NCBI RefSeq assembly: GCF_001644225.1
Contig: NZ_LSTV01000002.1
Coordinates: 81,547 to 131,166 of the forward strand
From: Microbacterium oleivorans
Lineage (GTDB): Bacteria > Actinomycetota > Actinomycetes > Actinomycetales > Microbacteriaceae
DNA: 49,620 bases
Direction of reading: 5' to 3'
Part shown: piece by piece, positions 1 to 9,061 of the stretch
How the letters are laid out: each line of letters begins with the position of its first letter
Position numbering within the stretch: position 1 is the stretch's first letter
Notes under the pieces: model-generated
Told to the model about the DNA's origin: nothing
The model's database searches: none
Seen by the model: the letters and a program-made list of their open reading frames with translations, nothing else
Translations under genes and position numbers: made by a program

Positions 1-784
1 CGGTGGAGCGCTGATCTGTCGCGATCACGGTGACGGCATCGTCGTCGTTGCCCTCTTCGTCACCAGTGCGCGTCGCGACGGTGTCCCCGAACGCGACACC
101 AGTACCGCCGCGCGAAGCGGCACGTTCATCGCGGGTGTCTATGATCGCGCGGGCCTGCTGCGTGAGCCGGTCGTGGATGCCTTCGGCGATCACCGTCGGG
201 ACGGTTGCGATCACGTCGCTCATCCCGTCTCGTCCCGGCACGATCCGCACGCATCGCCCAGCCGCAGCTTCCTCATGCCGCTCCGCGAACGAGCGGGGGT
301 GCATGCGGTGGGCGAGGATCTCGAGCTCGCCTCGCACACGGTTCGGAGTATCACGCTCGCACCGTGAGATCGCGACCTGCTCGAACTCCGCCCACATCTC
401 GGCTGGCAGACTCGTCCCGGTCTCGAGGATCGTGATCGCGTGGCCCCGCACGATCCGGCCTTGCTCCCATGCCTCGACCGTCGCGGGGAACCCTTCGATC
501 AGGGTCCGCGCCTCGCCGATGCGGCGTTGCACGGTCCGGTCGGTGACCCGCATGACCCCGCCGACCTCCGCGGCGATCGACCGCAACGCCATGTCGTGGA
601 CCTGGACCCGCGCGTTGCGTTGCGCGGTCTGCGCTTCGGCCAGACGGCCGGCGGCGGCCAGTGCACGCAGCTCCTCGATCTGCGCAGCGGCGATCCGCCG
701 GGCCGCAGAGTCGACGTCCGCGACGACCCCCGCCAAAGTCGCGAGATAGTCCTCGCCACCGGGGGTTTCCGCCGCATCCGTCAT
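1..784 (-). CDS. DUF222 (13E12-repeat/HNH-type) protein, C-terminus cut by window end
   Basis: Reading leftwards from an ATG at 784, the frame stays open to base 1 (261 codons) with no stop. The protein begins MTDAAETPGGEDYL and is a helical DUF222 domain, with the stretch TDRTVQRRIGEART in the middle and a serine-rich, acidic linker near the cut. Members of this family usually carry an HNH nuclease domain at the C-terminus, which would lie beyond the window. Its function is not established; in mycobacteria it is the multicopy 13E12 repeat family. It is roughly 90% identical to the gene at 48831-49620, which faces the other way. A CAGAGT box lies 6 bases before the ATG, and an inverted repeat sits 78 bases upstream (862-877). 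Family call firm, role unknown. Confidence 0.85.
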   Translation of the reverse strand, partial: MTDAAETPGGEDYLATLAGVVADVDSAARRIAAAQIEELRALAAAGRLAEAQTAQRNARVQVHDMALRSIAAEVGGVMRVTDRTVQRRIGEARTLIEGFPATVEAWEQGRIVRGHAITILETGTSLPAEMWAEFEQVAISRCERDTPNRVRGELEILAHRMHPRSFAERHEEAAAGRCVRIVPGRDGMSDVIATVPTVIAEGIHDRLTQQARAIIDTRDERAASRGGTGVAFGDTVATRTGDEEGNDDDAVTVIATDQRST

Positions 785-861
785 ACCTGCACTCTGCCAC
801 TGGCCACCGACATCCACCCCGGCAAAACCGGCCCAGAACACACGTCATACACACCCAGAAA

Positions 862-877
862 ATGAGAGTTCTCTCAT
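862..877. promoter_or_regulatory. Inverted repeat ATGAGAG-TT-CTCTCAT upstream of left DUF222 gene
   Basis: Seven-base arms with a 2-base centre, 77 bases before the DUF222 start at 784. The same palindrome (centre AA on the top strand) lies at exactly the same distance before the other DUF222 copy. Conserved position suggests an operator or upstream promoter element; no binding protein can be named. Confidence 0.55.
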
Positions 878-971
878 CCGGGGAGAGGGTCGGCGCGGGA
901 TCCAAGGGATTCTCGGGGCGAAGAGCGCGCTCCCCACAGCGCCGGAGTTACGGCATCCGCTCACGATCGCG

Positions 972-1049
972 CCGGATTCGGAGACCGTCACCGGACTCGG
1001 ATCACACCCGCACCCGCGGTCCGAATCCGGCGCACATCTCCGAATCCGA
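972..1049. repeat. Four-unit palindromic element, family III (single copy)
   Basis: Units CCGGATTCGGA (972-982) and CCGGACTCGGA (991-1001) are followed by inverted units TCCGAATCCGG (1020-1030) and TCCGAATCCGA (1039-1049). The offset within each pair is exactly 19 bases. As RNA or single-stranded DNA it would form one long hairpin, with unit 1 pairing unit 4 and unit 2 pairing unit 3. The CCGAATC core is shared with the family II elements, but the units point the other way. It lies 3' of the M24 gene. Confidence 0.75.
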
Positions 1050-1136
1050 CGTCCCCGCCGCACCCGCACGCGCACACGCCCCCCCACGCACCCGCGCACC
1101 CCGCACCCCGCACACCCCCGCACGCCCGCCGCACAC

Positions 1137-2174
1137 TCACCCGAACGCGCGCGCCACCGGCCGCCGCACCCCCGCGAACTCCACCGTCGGCCACTCCGGG
1201 TCCACTGTCAGCACCTCGACGCCGGCCTCGGTCACGAGCACGGTGTCCTCGACCTTCGCGCCGGGCGCGCTCGGGTTCCAGGCGAACGCGTGCCCGGGCA
1301 CCACGGCATCCGTCGTCAGCGTCGTCGCGCGGGGGTCCCGGCCGGCGTACCCGGTCGGTCCGCCCTGGTGGTGCTTCGTCCACTCGTCCGCGTCGAACCC
1401 GGATGCCGCGTACCCGGCCGTCCCCGCCGCGAAGACCTCGTTCAGCCGCGCTCCCGGACGCGTCGCGGCGAAGAACGCCGCCTCGACCGCGAGGATCCGC
1501 TCGTCGTCGGCCCCCGCCTCGCCGACCCAGCGGGTCGCGTTCGCGATCAGGCCGTGCCGGCGTCCGCAGACCACGAGCATCGCCCGACGCCCGAGCACCC
1601 CGTCGGTGGGGAGCGGATGCCGGTGGGGTAGCCGCTCCTCGCCCGCGACGAGGATCACGAGCGGGTCGATTCCCCGCGCGACGAGACCCTCGGCGAGCGC
1701 AGCCGCGGCCGCACGCTCGGTCGACCCGGCGCCAAGACCGGCGGCGACCGCCGTCAGCACCTCCGCCGTCTCCCGCCCGAGCTCGCGGTAACGATCGGCC
1801 TCCGCGGGCAGCAGCGACGCCCGCGCCGCGCGCAACGCGGGGGCGACCTCCGCCTCGGTCAGCCCGGCACCCGCCGCCTCGAGCACCGGCTGATGCCACG
1901 GCACCCGCACCACCCGGTGGGCGTCCTCGGGCAGGAGCTCCTCGACGATCAGCCGGTCGGCCTCGTTCGCGCTCACGAACAGCGTGTCGCCCTCGTCGTC
2001 CACCCGCACCGCGAGCACGGGCGGACCGGCGAGCGACACGTGCGTCCGCGCACCCTCGAGGTACCAGGCGAGCGCTTCATGCGACGAGAGCACGAGCGGG
2101 CGACCACCGGCATCCCGTCGCACCGCCTCGACCCGCCCGCGTTTCGCGGCGCGGTCAGCAGCAGATCCGGACAT
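1137..2174 (-). CDS. M24 (creatinase/prolidase-fold) family protein with most metal ligands replaced
   Basis: 345 residues with the N-terminal creatinase-like and C-terminal pita-bread regions of family M24. Active M24 peptidases bind two metals through Asp, Asp, His, Glu and Glu. Here the strand that should carry both Asp residues reads VVCGRRHGLIANATR, and the first Glu region reads WNPSAPG. Only the His segment (KHHQGGPTGY) and the last Glu (KVEDTVLVT) look intact. Like creatinase, it may work without metal, or it may not be a peptidase. It is transcribed divergently from the LacI regulator, with a shared operator at 2191-2200, so it is probably induced with the sugar-acid operon. Start: ATG at 2174 preceded by GGGAG. 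Its physiological substrate is unknown. Confidence 0.75.
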   Translation of the reverse strand: MSGSAADRAAKRGRVEAVRRDAGGRPLVLSSHEALAWYLEGARTHVSLAGPPVLAVRVDDEGDTLFVSANEADRLIVEELLPEDAHRVVRVPWHQPVLEAAGAGLTEAEVAPALRAARASLLPAEADRYRELGRETAEVLTAVAAGLGAGSTERAAAAALAEGLVARGIDPLVILVAGEERLPHRHPLPTDGVLGRRAMLVVCGRRHGLIANATRWVGEAGADDERILAVEAAFFAATRPGARLNEVFAAGTAGYAASGFDADEWTKHHQGGPTGYAGRDPRATTLTTDAVVPGHAFAWNPSAPGAKVEDTVLVTEAGVEVLTVDPEWPTVEFAGVRRPVARAFG

Positions 2175-2190
2175 CGTCGTCTCCCGTCAT

Positions 2191-2212
2191 AAAACGTTTC
2201 CTCGCATAGTAT
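2191..2212. promoter_or_regulatory. LacI-type operator AAAACGTTTC and divergent -10 region
   Basis: AAAACGTTTCCT (2191-2202) contains the palindrome AAACGTTT typical of LacI-family operators and recurs at 3311. TAGTAT at 2207-2212 can serve as a -10 box for the rightward lacI-type gene; its complement TACTAT could serve the leftward M24 gene. The operator lies between the two genes, so the regulator probably controls itself and the M24 gene. Confidence 0.65.
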
Positions 2213-2264
2213 GGCCACACCGACACGCGCGACGCGCACGCCGGTCAGGCGCGAAGGGGAGCCG

Positions 2265-3257
2265 ATGGCAGGGGTCAAGCAGACGACGATCACCGACGTC
2301 GCCAAGCACGCCGGTGTCTCACTGGCGACCGTCTCGCGCGTCATGAACGGCAACGCGACCGTCGACCCGGCCCTCGCCGAACGCGTCCGCGCCTCGGCCA
2401 CCGAGCTCGGCTACTCCGCCAACCCGCTCGCCCGCAGCCTCGTCCTCGGCAAGACGCAGACGATCTCGGTCGTCGTCCCCGACCTCTCGAACCCGACGTT
2501 CCAGGGCATGCTCCGCGGCCTCAGCCGCGCCGCCGTCGCCGACGGCTACCACGTGCTCGTCGCCGACTCGGACGAGCACGAGGAGCAGGAACGCCTGCTC
2601 GCCCTCGAGTCCCGCCGCCGGTCCGACGGCCTCGTGCTCTGCGCTCCGCGTATGTCGGATGCCGCCCTGGCCGAGGTCCTCGCCGAGGTCGCCCCCGTCG
2701 TGCTCGTCAACCGCGCGGGCGACGCCCCGAGCGTCGCCGCCGACTACCGCACCCCGCTCCGCGAGGTCATCGATCACCTCTACGGCCTGGGTCATCGCCG
2801 CATCGCCTACCTCGCCGGCGCCAAGCGCAGCGCGTCGAACGCCCAGCGCCTCGCCGCCCTCGACGACGCCCGGGCGACGCTCGACGGCTGCGAAATCGTC
2901 GAGATCCCTGCGGGCGTCGACTTCGCCGCGGGCGCCGATTCCCTGGACGCGGTCCTCGACTCCGGCGCGACCGCGGTGCTCGCGTTCAACGACCTGTCCG
3001 CGATGGGTCTGCTGAGCGCCGCCACCGAGCGCGGCCTGAGCGTGCCCGGCGACCTGTCGATCGCCGGCTTCGACGACATCCCGTTCGCGCGCTACACCTC
3101 CCCCGCCCTGACGACAGCCGCCGTCCCGACCGCCGAGCTCGGCGCGCTCGCGTGGCGCGCCCTCCGCGCGCTGCTGCAGGGCGAGTCACCCGAGGCGACC
3201 CACACCGTCGTGCCCGAGGTCATCCTCCGCGGCACGACCGCCGCGCCCGTGCGCTGA
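2265..3257 (+). CDS. LacI-family transcriptional regulator of the sugar-acid operon
   Basis: 330 residues. The N-terminal helix-turn-helix reads TTITDVAKHAGVSLATVSRV, followed by a periplasmic-binding-like effector domain that ends with the usual GFDDIPFARY dimer region. The start chosen is ATG 2265, six bases after AAGGGGAG; an upstream in-frame ATG at 2211 would add 18 basic residues and has no ribosome site. Matching AAAACGTTTCCT sites lie upstream of this gene and over the likely transcription start of the next operon (3311). It is therefore probably a repressor released by the operon's sugar or sugar acid. The inducer cannot be read from the sequence. Confidence 0.9.
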   Translation: MAGVKQTTITDVAKHAGVSLATVSRVMNGNATVDPALAERVRASATELGYSANPLARSLVLGKTQTISVVVPDLSNPTFQGMLRGLSRAAVADGYHVLVADSDEHEEQERLLALESRRRSDGLVLCAPRMSDAALAEVLAEVAPVVLVNRAGDAPSVAADYRTPLREVIDHLYGLGHRRIAYLAGAKRSASNAQRLAALDDARATLDGCEIVEIPAGVDFAAGADSLDAVLDSGATAVLAFNDLSAMGLLSAATERGLSVPGDLSIAGFDDIPFARYTSPALTTAAVPTAELGALAWRALRALLQGESPEATHTVVPEVILRGTTAAPVR

Positions 3258-3300
3258 AACGATCGAAGATCGCTCCTCGCGGTCCCGGCGGGTTCCGTGC

Positions 3301-3340
3301 TACCGTCGAGAAAACGTTTCCTGAGCCGGTTTCCCGGCTC
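3301..3340 (+). promoter_or_regulatory. Promoter, operator and leader hairpin of the sugar-acid operon
   Basis: TACCGT at 3301-3306 fits a -10 box. AAAACGTTTCCT at 3311-3322 then covers the expected transcription start, a repression geometry. It is followed by a perfect hairpin, GAGCCGG-TTTC-CCGGCTC (3323-3340), in the leader. A clear GAAGGAGAG ribosome site precedes the ATG at 3367. Confidence 0.6.
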
Positions 3341-3366
3341 GGAGGAGTCCGGCACGAAGGAGAGCC

Positions 3367-4694
<1,328 letters not shown>

Positions 4695-4698
<4 letters not shown>

Positions 4699-5633
4699 GC
4701 CGCGTCGTCGTCACGGGCGGCTCGGGCCGGCTCGGCCGCAACCTCGTCGCCGGGCTCGCCGCCCGCGGGCACGAGGTCGTCTCGCTCGACCGCGCCCCCT
4801 CCGACGACCTGCGCATCGACGGGGTCGAGCAGATCTCGATCGACCTCCTCGACGCGGCGGCGACCCGTGACCTGCTCGCTCGCACGAAGGCGGACTCCCT
4901 CGTCCACCTCGCCGCGATCGCGGTGCCGTTCAGCGCTCCCGAAGACGTCATCATGCGCACGAACACCGGACTCGCCGTCTCGGTGCTGGGCGGCGCGGTC
5001 GAGGCGGGCATCGGACGCATCGTCGCGGCATCCAGCCCCACCGTCCTCGGCTACGGCAACCCGTCCGGCTGGCTGCCCGAGTCCCTGCCGCTCGACGAGA
5101 CCTCGACCCCGCGGCCGTGGAACGCGTACGCGCTGTCGAAGCTCATGATCGAGCAGACCGTGTCGATGCTGCACCGGCGCACCGGCGACGACGTCCGCTA
5201 CGCGACGTTCCGCCCCTGCTACGTCATCGCTCCCGAGGAGTGGGCGGGCGAACCGACCCAACAGGGACACACGGTGGCCGAGCGCATCGCCGACCCGGCG
5301 CTGTCGGCCCCGGCGCTGTTCAACTACGTCGACGCGCGCGACGTGGCGTCGTTCGCCGACCTCCTGCTGGCGGCGCTCCCCGACATCCCGAACGCCGAGG
5401 TGTTCTTCGTCGGCGCGGACGACGCCCTCGCCGACGCCCCGCTGGCCGACCTCCTGCCGCGGTTCGTCCCGGGCACCGAGGAGCTCGCTCGCACCCTGAC
5501 GGGCACCTCGCCCGCCTTCTCCAACGCCAAGGCGGCGCGCGTGCTCGGGTGGCGCCCGCAGCACTCCTGGCGCGACGCCCTCACGATCCCGCTCCCGCAC
5601 GCCGCCACCGATCGAAAGGACGTGCCGGTATGA
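4695..5633 (+). CDS. NAD-dependent epimerase/dehydratase family, candidate uronate dehydrogenase
   Basis: 312 residues of extended SDR type: the nucleotide-binding motif TGGSGRLG lies at 7-14, the catalytic YALSK at 145-149, and a serine-rich strand (AASSPTV) near 111-117. The fold covers nucleotide-sugar epimerases and also uronate dehydrogenase (Udh). Standing directly before KdgD, an enolase-superfamily dehydratase and a dioxovalerate-type dehydrogenase, it best fits oxidation of galacturonate or glucuronate to the aldarolactone. That assignment is inference from context; characterised Udh enzymes are somewhat shorter (about 265 residues). It overlaps both neighbours by 4 bases. Confidence 0.75.
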
Positions 5634-6529
5634 ACTTCGACGGCATCCTCTTCTTCCCCGTCACCCCCTTCGATTCGGCGGACCGCGTCGAGACCGACCT
5701 CCTGACCCAGCACGTCCGTGCCGGAGTGGATGCCGGTGCCGGCGGCGTCTTCCCCGCGTGCGGCACGGGCGAGTTCCACGCCCTGTCCGCGAGCGAGTCG
5801 GCGCTCGTGGTCCGCACCGCGGTCTCGGCGGTCGCCGGCCGCGTCCCCGTCGTCGCGGGAGCGGGCGGCCCGCTGGGCCACGCGGTCGAGGTCGCGCGCT
5901 CCGCCGCCGACGCCGGCGCCGACGCGCTGCTCGTCCTGCCGCCGTACCTGGTGGGCGCCCCGCAGCGCGGGCTCGTCGCCTACGTCGAGGCGATCGCCGC
6001 GGCATCCGATCTGCCCGTCATCGTCTATCACCGCGGCTCGGCGGCGTTCACGGCGGAGTCGATCCGCACCCTCGCCGCGAACCCGAAGGTCGTCGGCTTC
6101 AAGGACGGCATCGGCGACATCGGTGCGACGCAGCTGATCGTCCGTGCCGTGGCGGATGCCGGGCGTGAGGACTTCGCCTTCTTCAACGGTCTGCTGACCG
6201 CCGAACTGACCCAGGGTGCGTACCGCGGGATCGGCGTGCCGCTGTACTCGTCGGCGGCCTTCGCGATGATCCCCGACGTCGCGAACGCGTACTACCGCGC
6301 GTACGTCGACGGCGAGGAGGCGCGTCGCCTGGCGATCCTCGACGGCTTCTACGCGCCGCTCGTCGCCCTCCGTGACGAGACCCCGGGCTTCGGCGTTTCG
6401 CTCATCAAGGCCGGGCTGCGGCTCGAGGGCCTGCCGGTCGGCTCGGTCCGCGCGCCGCTCGTCGACCCGACGCCCGCGCAGGAGGCCCGCCTCGCCGAGA
6501 TCCTCGCCGCGGGTCGCGCACTGCTGTGA
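5630..6529 (+). CDS. kdgD: 5-dehydro-4-deoxyglucarate dehydratase (KdgD-type, DapA superfamily)
   Basis: 299 residues of the DHDPS/NAL TIM-barrel superfamily. The KdgD-like motif CGTGEF is at 44-49 (DapA proteins read GTTGE). The catalytic tyrosine is in IVYHRG (Tyr133) and the Schiff-base lysine in VGFKDGIGD (Lys158). The reaction dehydrates and decarboxylates 5-dehydro-4-deoxy-glucarate to 2-oxoglutarate semialdehyde, which the aldehyde dehydrogenase two genes downstream would oxidise. Start ATG 5630 overlaps the previous stop and has AAAGGA upstream. This is the most secure pathway marker in the operon. Confidence 0.87.
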   Translation: MNFDGILFFPVTPFDSADRVETDLLTQHVRAGVDAGAGGVFPACGTGEFHALSASESALVVRTAVSAVAGRVPVVAGAGGPLGHAVEVARSAADAGADALLVLPPYLVGAPQRGLVAYVEAIAAASDLPVIVYHRGSAAFTAESIRTLAANPKVVGFKDGIGDIGATQLIVRAVADAGREDFAFFNGLLTAELTQGAYRGIGVPLYSSAAFAMIPDVANAYYRAYVDGEEARRLAILDGFYAPLVALRDETPGFGVSLIKAGLRLEGLPVGSVRAPLVDPTPAQEARLAEILAAGRALL

Positions 6530-7611
6530 CCTCGATCGCCTCGTTCGACGCCCGGCTCATCCGGGTGCCGCTGACGCGCCCGTGGGCCGCGGACGTCACT
6601 TCGGTCGGCGTCATCGCGACCCACGTGGTGCGCTCGGACGGCGCCGAGGGGTGGGGCTTCTCCTGGACCCCGCAGATCGGCGCCGAGGCGGTGCTCGCGC
6701 TGCTGCAGCACGACATCCCCGCCTTCGCCGTCGGCCGCTCGGCCGACCCGGCGGAGATCTGGCCCGAGCTGTGGCGCCACCTGCACGAGGCGGGCGGCGG
6801 TGGGCTGACGACGATCGCGATCGCGGGGCTCGACCTCGCCCTGTGGGATGCCGCAGCCCGCGCCGCCGGAGCCCCGGTCTCGACCCTGATCGGTCGCCGC
6901 CGCGAGTCGGTGCGGTCCTACGGCAGCGGCATCAACCTGCACTACGAGCTCGACGACCTGCTCGCGCAGGCGCGGCGCTGGGTCGATGCCGGCTTCGGCG
7001 CCGTGAAGATGAAGGTCGGCAGCCCCGACCTCGCGCGCGACGTCGAGCGCGTCGCCGCCGTGCGCGACGTGATCGGACCCGATCGCGCGCTCATGGTCGA
7101 CGCGAACCAGCGGTGGGACCTCGACCGGGCGACGACCGCCGTCGAGGCACTCGCGGCATCCGACATCGCCTGGATCGAAGAGCCGCTGCGCGCCGACGAC
7201 CTCGCCGGGCACATCGAGCTCGCGAGGCGCCTGCGGGCCGGATCGGGTGTGCCGATCGCGCTCGGCGAGAACGTGCACACCCGCTACCGCTTCGACGACT
7301 TCGTGCGCTCGGGCGCGGCGCAGGTCGTGCAGCCGAACATCGTGCGGGTCGGCGGGATCACCCCGTTCCTCGAGATCGCCGGCGACGCCCACGCCGCCGG
7401 CGTCGACCTGCACCCCCACCTGCTGCCCGAACTGTCGGGCCAGATCGCCCTGACCCTGCCGCAGGAGGTCCTCGTCGAAGACATCGAGGATGCCGCGTTC
7501 GGCGCCCTCGGTGCGCTCGAGGGCCCCTCCCCCGTCGCGGTCGCCGACGGAACCCTGACCGAGGTGCCCCACGAGGGCCTCGGACTGCGCTTCACCCACC
7601 GGAAGGACTGA
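6526..7611 (+). CDS. Enolase-superfamily (MR/MLE) sugar-acid dehydratase
   Basis: 361 residues, GTG start overlapping the kdgD stop. The capping domain comes first, then the barrel: KMK at 161-163, metal ligands Asp192 (VDANQ), Glu218 (IEEP) and Glu248 (GENV), and a histidine pair HPH at 296-298. In mandelate-racemase-type enzymes the catalytic His is paired with an Asp in a QPD motif; here the motif reads QPN (Asn271), so the usual His-Asp dyad is altered. Next to KdgD it would supply 5-dehydro-4-deoxyglucarate by dehydrating galactarate or glucarate. The substitution leaves open another aldonate or aldarate, or a racemase role. Confidence 0.82.
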   Translation: MTSIASFDARLIRVPLTRPWAADVTSVGVIATHVVRSDGAEGWGFSWTPQIGAEAVLALLQHDIPAFAVGRSADPAEIWPELWRHLHEAGGGGLTTIAIAGLDLALWDAAARAAGAPVSTLIGRRRESVRSYGSGINLHYELDDLLAQARRWVDAGFGAVKMKVGSPDLARDVERVAAVRDVIGPDRALMVDANQRWDLDRATTAVEALAASDIAWIEEPLRADDLAGHIELARRLRAGSGVPIALGENVHTRYRFDDFVRSGAAQVVQPNIVRVGGITPFLEIAGDAHAAGVDLHPHLLPELSGQIALTLPQEVLVEDIEDAAFGALGALEGPSPVAVADGTLTEVPHEGLGLRFTHRKD

Positions 7612-7612
7612 G

Positions 7613-9061
7613 ATGACCACGTCTCCCGAAGAGCTCACCCACCTCACCGACGCCGCCGCGGCCGCCGCCCCGATCTGGCGCACCTCGTCCGCCGACGACC
7701 GCGCCCGCTGGCTGAGCGCGATCGCCGACGCGCTCGACGCGAACGCCGACGAGCTCGTCGCGATCGCCGACCGCGAGACCCGCCTCGGCGCCGTGCGCCT
7801 GCGCGGCGAGGTCGGCCGCACGACAGGCCAGCTGCGCCTGTTCGCCTCGGTCGTCCGCGAGGGTTCGTACCTCGAGCTGACGGTGGACGACGCGGATGCC
7901 GCGGCCACCCCGCCCCGCCCCGAGCTGCGCCGCCTGCTGGTCGGCGTCGGCCCGGTCGCCGTGTTCTCGGCATCCAACTTCCCGTTCGCGTTCTCGGTCT
8001 GCGGCGGCGACACGGCCTCGGCCCTCGCGGCCGGCAACCCCGTCATCGTGAAGGCGCACTCAGGCCACCCCGAGCTGTCGGAGCGCACCGCCGCGATCGC
8101 GATCGAGGCGCTCAGCGCCGCGGGCGCGCCGGACGGATCGCTCGCCCTGATCGAGGGCCGCGAGGCGGGGAACGCGCTCGTGCAGCACCCCGTCATCCAG
8201 GCGGCCGGCTTCACCGGGTCGCTCTCGGGCGGACGCGCACTGTTCGACCTGGCGAGCGGACGACCCGACCCGATCCCGTTCTACGGCGAGCTCGGCAGTG
8301 TGAACCCGGTCGTCGTCACGACCGGCGCGGCGGAAGCGCGCGGCGCGGCGCTCGCGTCGGGTCTCGTCGGCTCGTTCACCCTCGGCGCCGGCCAGTTCTG
8401 CACCAAGCCGGGTGTCGTCTTCATCCCCCGGGATGCCGGCATCGAGCAGCTCGTGGCCGACGCCGTCGCCGGCGCGGCGGGCGGGCCGCTGCTCACGGAG
8501 CGCATCACGACCGCGTTCCCCGACGGCATCCGCGACCTCGAGGCCGACCCGTCGGTCGAGGTGCTCGCCCACGGTGCCGAGACGCCCGACGGCGCGCGCC
8601 CCGTGGTGTTGACGACGGATGCCGCCGCCGTCGCCGAGCGTGCGGAGACGCTGCTCGCCGAGGTCTTCGGACCCGTGACCCTGCTCGTCCGCTACAACGA
8701 CGAGGCCGAACTGCTGCGCGCGCTGCACGCGGTGCCGGGCAGCCTCACCGCGACGCTGCACAGCGAGGCGGGCGAGGACGTCGCCGAGGTGCTCGAGCTG
8801 CTGCAGCTGCGCGCCGGTCGGGTGCTCTTCGCGGGCTGGCCGACGGGCGTGGCGGTGACGTGGTCGCAGCAGCACGGCGGGCCGTGGCCCGCGACGACGT
8901 CGCTGCACACCTCGGTCGGAGCGACCGCGATCCGCCGGTTCCTGCGCCCGGTCGTGTTCCAGGACGCGCCCGAGGCGCTGCTCCCCGAGCCGCTGCGCGA
9001 GGCGTCGCTGGCGCGTCTGCCGCACCGCCGCAACGGCGTGCTGCGGGTGCCGTCCGCGTGA
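7613..9061 (+). CDS. Aldehyde dehydrogenase, likely 2,5-dioxovalerate (2-oxoglutarate semialdehyde) dehydrogenase
   Basis: 482 residues. The ALDH fold shows the cofactor segment FSASNFPFAF (118-127), the general base Glu226 in FYGELGS and the catalytic Cys263 in GAGQFCTKPG. The GELGS-NP and GQFCTKPG context is typical of the dioxovalerate subgroup of oxidative sugar-acid pathways. It would oxidise the semialdehyde made by KdgD to 2-oxoglutarate, feeding the TCA cycle. One base separates it from the dehydratase, and its stop overlaps the next GTG. Subfamily assignment rests on motifs plus context. Confidence 0.85.
   Translation: MTTSPEELTHLTDAAAAAAPIWRTSSADDRARWLSAIADALDANADELVAIADRETRLGAVRLRGEVGRTTGQLRLFASVVREGSYLELTVDDADAAATPPRPELRRLLVGVGPVAVFSASNFPFAFSVCGGDTASALAAGNPVIVKAHSGHPELSERTAAIAIEALSAAGAPDGSLALIEGREAGNALVQHPVIQAAGFTGSLSGGRALFDLASGRPDPIPFYGELGSVNPVVVTTGAAEARGAALASGLVGSFTLGAGQFCTKPGVVFIPRDAGIEQLVADAVAGAAGGPLLTERITTAFPDGIRDLEADPSVEVLAHGAETPDGARPVVLTTDAAAVAERAETLLAEVFGPVTLLVRYNDEAELLRALHAVPGSLTATLHSEAGEDVAEVLELLQLRAGRVLFAGWPTGVAVTWSQQHGGPWPATTSLHTSVGATAIRRFLRPVVFQDAPEALLPEPLREASLARLPHRRNGVLRVPSA

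Larger units (their letters stand above)
785..1136. other. Non-coding gap between DUF222 and M24 genes
   Basis: This 352-base gap holds the DUF222 upstream region (785 to about 880, shared with the right-hand copy), the palindromic element at 972-1049, and then a C-rich, purine-poor run (about 1050-1136) built from CACCCGC-like words. I see no convincing gene. Frames that stay open here are compositional. Confidence 0.6.
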
